Positions 6,640-9,357 of a DNA stretch of 9,357 bases are shown here, one piece after another; positions within the stretch are counted from its first letter, which is position 1, and every line of letters begins with the position of its first letter. A program made the translations under genes and the position numbers. The notes below the pieces were generated by a model. It saw nothing but the letters and a program-made list of their open reading frames with translations. It had not been told where the DNA came from and made no database searches. Source of the stretch: an uncultured Synechococcus sp. (GTDB lineage Bacteria; Cyanobacteriota; Cyanobacteriia; PCC-6307; Cyanobiaceae). Where the stretch lies: assembly GCA_913040905.1 (NCBI GenBank), contig CAJWIC010000042.1, positions 1 through 9,357 of the forward strand. The letters are read 5' to 3'.

Positions 6640-7773
6640 TCAGTAACGCGGCACGGTCTGATCCACCTGCACAGACCATGCATCGATACCGCCATCAACG
6701 TTGGTGGCCCTGATGCCCTGCTGAGCCAAAAGCTCCACGGCCTGAGCGGAACGACCTCCGAGTTTGCAGTGGACGTAAAGGCGCCCGGACACCGCCATCC
6801 CGCGGATCCGTTCGATCGCGTCACCGCTTTGGATCGTTGCCAGAGGAATCAGCACCGCCCCAGGAATCACAGCCACCTCGGCTTCGGCTGGGTTGCGCAC
6901 ATCCAGCAGCACCACATCGTCTGGCGAGCCATCCAGCAGCGATTTGAGCTCGATCACGCTGATGCTGTCCATGGGAGACGCCGTCGGTCGGCAGAACTCT
7001 TGGTAGTCAACCAAGCGATCGATCGCCGGCCGATCCGGGTCTCTCCGCAGTGCCAGCTCGCGGAAGCGCATCGTCAGAGCATCCACCACCAGCAGGCGGC
7101 CATCCAGGCTCCGGCCGATGCCCGTGATCAACTTGATCACCTCCGTTGCCTGGATCAAACCGATCAGCCCGGGCATCACCCCCATCACCCCAGCTTCCGC
7201 ACAGGACGGCACCTGATCCACCGGCGGTGGCTCCGGCAGGAGATCGCGATAGTTGGGGCTGTCCTGCGTGCGGTTGAACACCGATGCCTGGCCGTCAAAG
7301 CGCTGCACCGATCCGTAGATCAAGGGCTTTCCCTGCAACACGCAGGCGTCATTAACCAGATAACGGGTCGGGAAATTGTCTGAGCCATCACACACCAGGT
7401 CATAACCAGCGATCAGCTCGAGGGCGTTATCCCGATCCAGCATCTGCTCATGCAGCACCACCTGACAGTGGGGATTGAGCTCCTGCAGCCTGTGCGCGGC
7501 GGAGCGTCCCTTGGATTGGCCGAGCCAGTCCATGCCATGGATAACCTGCCGCTGCAGATTGGATAACTCCACGACATCCCCATCGACGATGCCGATCCGA
7601 CCGACACCCGCAGCAGCCAGATAGAGCAGTAGCGGTGAGCCAAGCCCACCGGCGCCCACGCAGAGCACAGACGCGGCCTTAAGCCGTTCTTGTCCGGCCT
7701 GGCCCACTTCCGGCAGCATCAGGTGGCGGGCGTAACGGCTCCGCTCCTCCCCACTCAGTTCCTCAATCGACAT
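6640..7773 (-). CDS. moeB: MoeZ-type adenylyltransferase/sulfurtransferase (ThiF/MoeB + rhodanese)
   Basis: E1-like enzymes of this family adenylate the C-terminal glycine of a ubiquitin-like sulfur carrier (MoaD, ThiS, CysO). Versions with a rhodanese domain also load sulfur as a thiocarboxylate. Of 377 residues, 1-260 are the ThiF/MoeB domain: RYARHLMLPEVG at 13-24, nucleotide loop GAGGLG at 40-45, CDGSDNFPTRY around 128-138, and the catalytic-type Cys191 in PSCAEAGVMGV. Residues about 272-377 are the rhodanese domain with active-site loop CKLGGRS (Cys336). The zinc-binding CxxC pairs of E. coli MoeB are absent: PNYRDLLPEPPP and RDPDRPAI replace them, as in mycobacterial MoeZ. The ATG at 7773-7771 overlaps the end of the JAMM gene by 11 nt, implying translational coupling. 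It may serve molybdopterin synthesis, a cysteine/sulfur carrier, or both. Confidence 0.93.
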   Translation of the reverse strand: MSIEELSGEERSRYARHLMLPEVGQAGQERLKAASVLCVGAGGLGSPLLLYLAAAGVGRIGIVDGDVVELSNLQRQVIHGMDWLGQSKGRSAAHRLQELNPHCQVVLHEQMLDRDNALELIAGYDLVCDGSDNFPTRYLVNDACVLQGKPLIYGSVQRFDGQASVFNRTQDSPNYRDLLPEPPPVDQVPSCAEAGVMGVMPGLIGLIQATEVIKLITGIGRSLDGRLLVVDALTMRFRELALRRDPDRPAIDRLVDYQEFCRPTASPMDSISVIELKSLLDGSPDDVVLLDVRNPAEAEVAVIPGAVLIPLATIQSGDAIERIRGMAVSGRLYVHCKLGGRSAQAVELLAQQGIRATNVDGGIDAWSVQVDQTVPRY

Positions 7774-8206
7774 CGATCGGCACCGGCCGCACCTGCCGAT
7801 CCTCCTCCAGCCACCAGGCCCTCGGATCCTGTGAGCCCGAGAGAATCAGCATCAGCTGGTTGGGGATACCGCGACGGCGATCTGCTGCCGATGGAACAGG
7901 CGGACTGTCTGGATGGGAATGGGCCACACCAATCAGCTCGCAGCCGCGGAACCGCGACCATCGCTGCGCCGCCAGTTGTTCACGGGGATCCAGCAGGAAA
8001 TTGCTGTGCCGACCTTGAGATTCAGTCGCTTCCCATGGCTGCAGGTCCGGCTGCCTGCCCCAGCGATTGCAAGCCGGCCAGACGTGATCCAACCGCAGCG
8101 CGGTGCCCTCGCCCGGGGATCCGATCAACAGAGCACAGCCCTCCTCGGGCCAGCTCGCCAGCAAGGTGCGCCTCAGAATCGTGAGGCAACCACAACGCAG
8201 CTGCAA
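7763..8206 (-). CDS. JAMM/MPN metalloprotease, Mec+-like (M67 family)
   Basis: JAMM proteases use zinc to cleave after the C-terminal glycine of ubiquitin-like proteins. Bacterial Mec+ enzymes release cysteine from a CysO-type carrier. The full zinc motif is visible: HSHPDSPPVPSAAD fits H-x-H-x7-S-x2-D exactly (His96, His98, Ser106, Asp109), with the upstream glutamate in PEEGCALLIG (residue 21 or 22). Length is 147 residues from the TTG at 8206, matching the family, which normally begins right at this first hydrophobic segment. An ATG at 8275 would add 23 residues but would overlap the start codon of the divergent CAAD gene, so I consider it less likely. The stop overlaps the moeZ start by 11 nt. 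The coupling to a MoeZ-type E1 argues for a joint activation/deconjugation cycle on an unseen carrier. Function of the fold is firm; substrate is inferred. Confidence 0.88.
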   Translation of the reverse strand: MQLRCGCLTILRRTLLASWPEEGCALLIGSPGEGTALRLDHVWPACNRWGRQPDLQPWEATESQGRHSNFLLDPREQLAAQRWSRFRGCELIGVAHSHPDSPPVPSAADRRRGIPNQLMLILSGSQDPRAWWLEEDRQVRPVPIDVD

Positions 8207-8273
8207 CGTGGATGGCGCAATCGGACCCGTGCCGATACGCTCTGCGGACCGTATGAACAGTTCTTTCGGTTCC
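8207..8273. promoter_or_regulatory. Divergent control region, JAMM-moeZ operon / CAAD gene
   Basis: If the JAMM gene begins at the TTG (8206) and the CAAD gene at the ATG (8274), this 67-bp interval must carry both promoters. On the plus strand GATACG (8234-8239) and TATGAA (8252-8257) are possible -10 elements; on the minus strand TATCGG and CATACG overlap the same places. No good -35 accompanies any of them, so these are only candidates. A second in-frame ATG for the CAAD gene is at 8253. Confidence 0.3.
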
Positions 8274-8666
8274 ATGAGCGACGCCACCACCGAAGTTAAG
8301 GACCCCGCGACCGACGCGTCCCCTGCGGTGGAAGCGTCTGCCACCAGCACCGAAGACACCACTTCTTTCACCGAGCGCTACAGCGAAGTACTGGGCAAGG
8401 TGAATGAAACCCTGGACCAGGTCGACTGGAACCAGATGGGTCGCATCGGCAAGATCGTTGGCATCTTCGCTGCGGTGATCGTTGCTCAGATCCTGATCAA
8501 GGGCATCCTCGACACGATCAACCTGCTGCCCGTGGTGCCTGGCCTGCTCGAGCTGCTCGGCGTTGTGGTGGTGGGCCAGTGGAGCTGGAAAAACCTCACC
8601 ACCAGCGACAAGCGCAGCGCCCTGGTGCAACGGGTCCAGTCCCTGCGTCAGGAATACCTCGGCTGA
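8274..8666 (+). CDS. CAAD-domain membrane protein (CURT1-like)
   Basis: CAAD domains were first described appended to some cyanobacterial aminoacyl-tRNA synthetases; free-standing versions are thylakoid membrane proteins related to plant CURT1, which bends thylakoid edges. The 130-residue product has an acidic, Thr/Ser/Ala-rich disordered head (1-30), an amphipathic segment (about 31-50, SFTERYSEVLGKVNETL) and two membrane helices: about 58-80 (GKIVGIFAAVIVAQILIKG) and about 86-106. The second begins after the family signature LLPVVPGLLELLG and ends in WSWKNL. A basic C-terminal helix (KRSALVQRVQSLRQEY) follows. No synthetase domain is attached, so this is the stand-alone type. The ATG at 8274 was preferred over 8253 (seven residues longer); neither has a clear ribosome-binding site. 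The stop is 4 nt from the stop of the convergent kinase gene. Confidence 0.9.
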   Translation: MSDATTEVKDPATDASPAVEASATSTEDTTSFTERYSEVLGKVNETLDQVDWNQMGRIGKIVGIFAAVIVAQILIKGILDTINLLPVVPGLLELLGVVVVGQWSWKNLTTSDKRSALVQRVQSLRQEYLG

Positions 8667-8670
8667 GGTC

Positions 8671-9357
8671 TCAAGCGATCATCCGAGCCAGGCGCTTCAG
8701 ACAACCCTGGCTCTGGGAGACATAACCGCCTCTGAACAGGTTGGCGTGATTCAGCAGGTGATAAAGGTTGTAGATCTCGACGCGCTCCTCCCAACCTGAT
8801 CGAAGTGGGGCGACGTTGTTGTAGGCCGTATAAAACGTTGAGCTGAATCCTCCGAACATCCGGGTCATGGCCAGATCCACTTCGCGATCAGCCCACCAAC
8901 TGGAGGGGTCGTAGACGGCACCGCGCCCATCCATCAGCACTCCAGCATTGCCGCCCCAGAGATCTCCATGCACCAGAGCAGGCCTGGGGCCGTGGTCGTC
9001 CAGCCGCTGAATCAGGCCAGTCAGCAGCCGATTCAGCCAGTCCTCAGGCAGGCAGAGATCCCTGGCCAGGGCCAACTGGGGCCGCAGCCGCAGCTCCACA
9101 AAGCAGACACCCCAGTCATCCCGCCATCCCCCCGGCTGGGGTCCTGCACCGATGTAGCCATCCCGACCCCAGCCGAAGCGCTGGGGCGAGACCGCTTGCG
9201 AGGCCCGATGCAGCAGTGCCAGACCGCGGCCCAGGGCCTGCTGATCGCTGCCGCTGAGCTCCAGCCAGGGCAGCAACAACACCGCTCCGCTGGGCAATGC
9301 TGACAGGGCCAGGGGCTTGGGCACCACCAGCCAATCTGGGTCGGCGTGGGCATGCAG
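8671..9357 (-). CDS. Fructosamine kinase family protein (5' end outside window)
   Basis: Proteins of this family phosphorylate ketosamine adducts (ribulosamine or fructosamine) formed on protein lysines by sugars, which then decay and free the lysine. The frame is open to the right edge, and 228 residues are visible of a usual ~290, so the N-terminal part with most of the ATP-binding lobe is missing. Visible hallmarks are the catalytic loop LVHGDLWGGNAG (HGDLWGGN at visible residues 130-137) and the metal-binding segment AVYDPSSWWADREVDLAMTRMFGGF. The long helix YNLYHLLNHANLFRGGY near the C-terminus is also typical of the family. The GTG at 9327 is internal, not the start. The gene is convergent with the CAAD gene (4 nt between stops). 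Substrate specificity cannot be read from the sequence. Confidence 0.92.
   Translation of the reverse strand: MHAHADPDWLVVPKPLALSALPSGAVLLLPWLELSGSDQQALGRGLALLHRASQAVSPQRFGWGRDGYIGAGPQPGGWRDDWGVCFVELRLRPQLALARDLCLPEDWLNRLLTGLIQRLDDHGPRPALVHGDLWGGNAGVLMDGRGAVYDPSSWWADREVDLAMTRMFGGFSSTFYTAYNNVAPLRSGWEERVEIYNLYHLLNHANLFRGGYVSQSQGCLKRLARMIA

Noticed and set aside
6769..7383. Plus-strand ORF (204 aa) inside moeZ
   Set aside because: His/Gln/Arg-rich shadow of the moeZ frame, with no domain signature; moeZ has intact motifs throughout.
7690..8184. Plus-strand ORF antisense to the JAMM gene
   Set aside because: Pro/Ser/Ala-rich low-complexity translation; the opposite strand carries an exact JAMM zinc motif.
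8207..8371. Extended JAMM start at 8371 or 8275
   Set aside because: 8371 would run through the coding sequence of the CAAD gene; 8275 overlaps its start codon, and the family normally begins near the TTG at 8206. The 8275 start is not excluded.
1..9357. CRISPR arrays, insertion sequences, prophage or toxin-antitoxin modules
   Set aside because: No regularly spaced repeats, transposase or integrase motifs, or paired small toxin/antitoxin ORFs were found in any frame.

Overview
The window is a gene-dense, GC-rich stretch of chromosome that reads as a marine picocyanobacterium, most likely Synechococcus. The clues are a cyanobacterial-type PEP carboxylase, a free-standing CAAD-domain membrane protein, a two-domain CobO-like protein and very tight gene packing. 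The assignment rests on gene content and protein style; no database search was possible.

Layout, left to right. Bases 2-1633 hold the C-terminal half of PEP carboxylase (ppc), followed 4 nt later by a small GNAT-fold acetyltransferase with a probable TTG start (1638-2111). A tRNA-Arg(CCG) lies on the minus strand (2115-2188), tail to tail with the GNAT gene. Next come recF (2238-3392, TTG start) and speD (3422-3877) on the plus strand. larE (3878-4708, minus) meets speD stop codon to stop codon. A gene for a tandem-duplicated CobO/BtuR-type protein (4762-5910) follows, divergent from larE.

Bases 5911-6639 form an AT-rich island. It contains a period-11 direct repeat and one orphan minus-strand ORF (6015-6434). 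Inside this ORF, an out-of-frame ATG at an A7 run would restore a classic signal peptide if one A were added. Beyond the island is a minus-strand operon: a JAMM (Mec+-like) metalloprotease (7763-8206) overlaps by 11 nt a MoeZ-type adenylyltransferase/sulfurtransferase (6640-7773). A CAAD/CURT1-like membrane protein (8274-8666) runs divergently from this operon. The last gene, a fructosamine-kinase-family gene (8671-9357, minus), runs off the right edge.

Functional themes are anaplerotic carbon fixation (ppc), replication-fork repair (recF), polyamine synthesis (speD), sulfur transfer (larE, moeZ, JAMM), corrinoid metabolism (cobO-like), thylakoid membrane shaping (CAAD) and protein deglycation (fructosamine kinase). 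Several of these involve sulfur or SAM, but only the JAMM-moeZ pair is physically coupled. No CRISPR array, insertion sequence or phage module was seen. The points most worth a second look are the JAMM/MoeZ pair without a visible carrier protein, the asymmetric halves of the CobO duplication, and the broken signal-peptide start in the AT-rich island.
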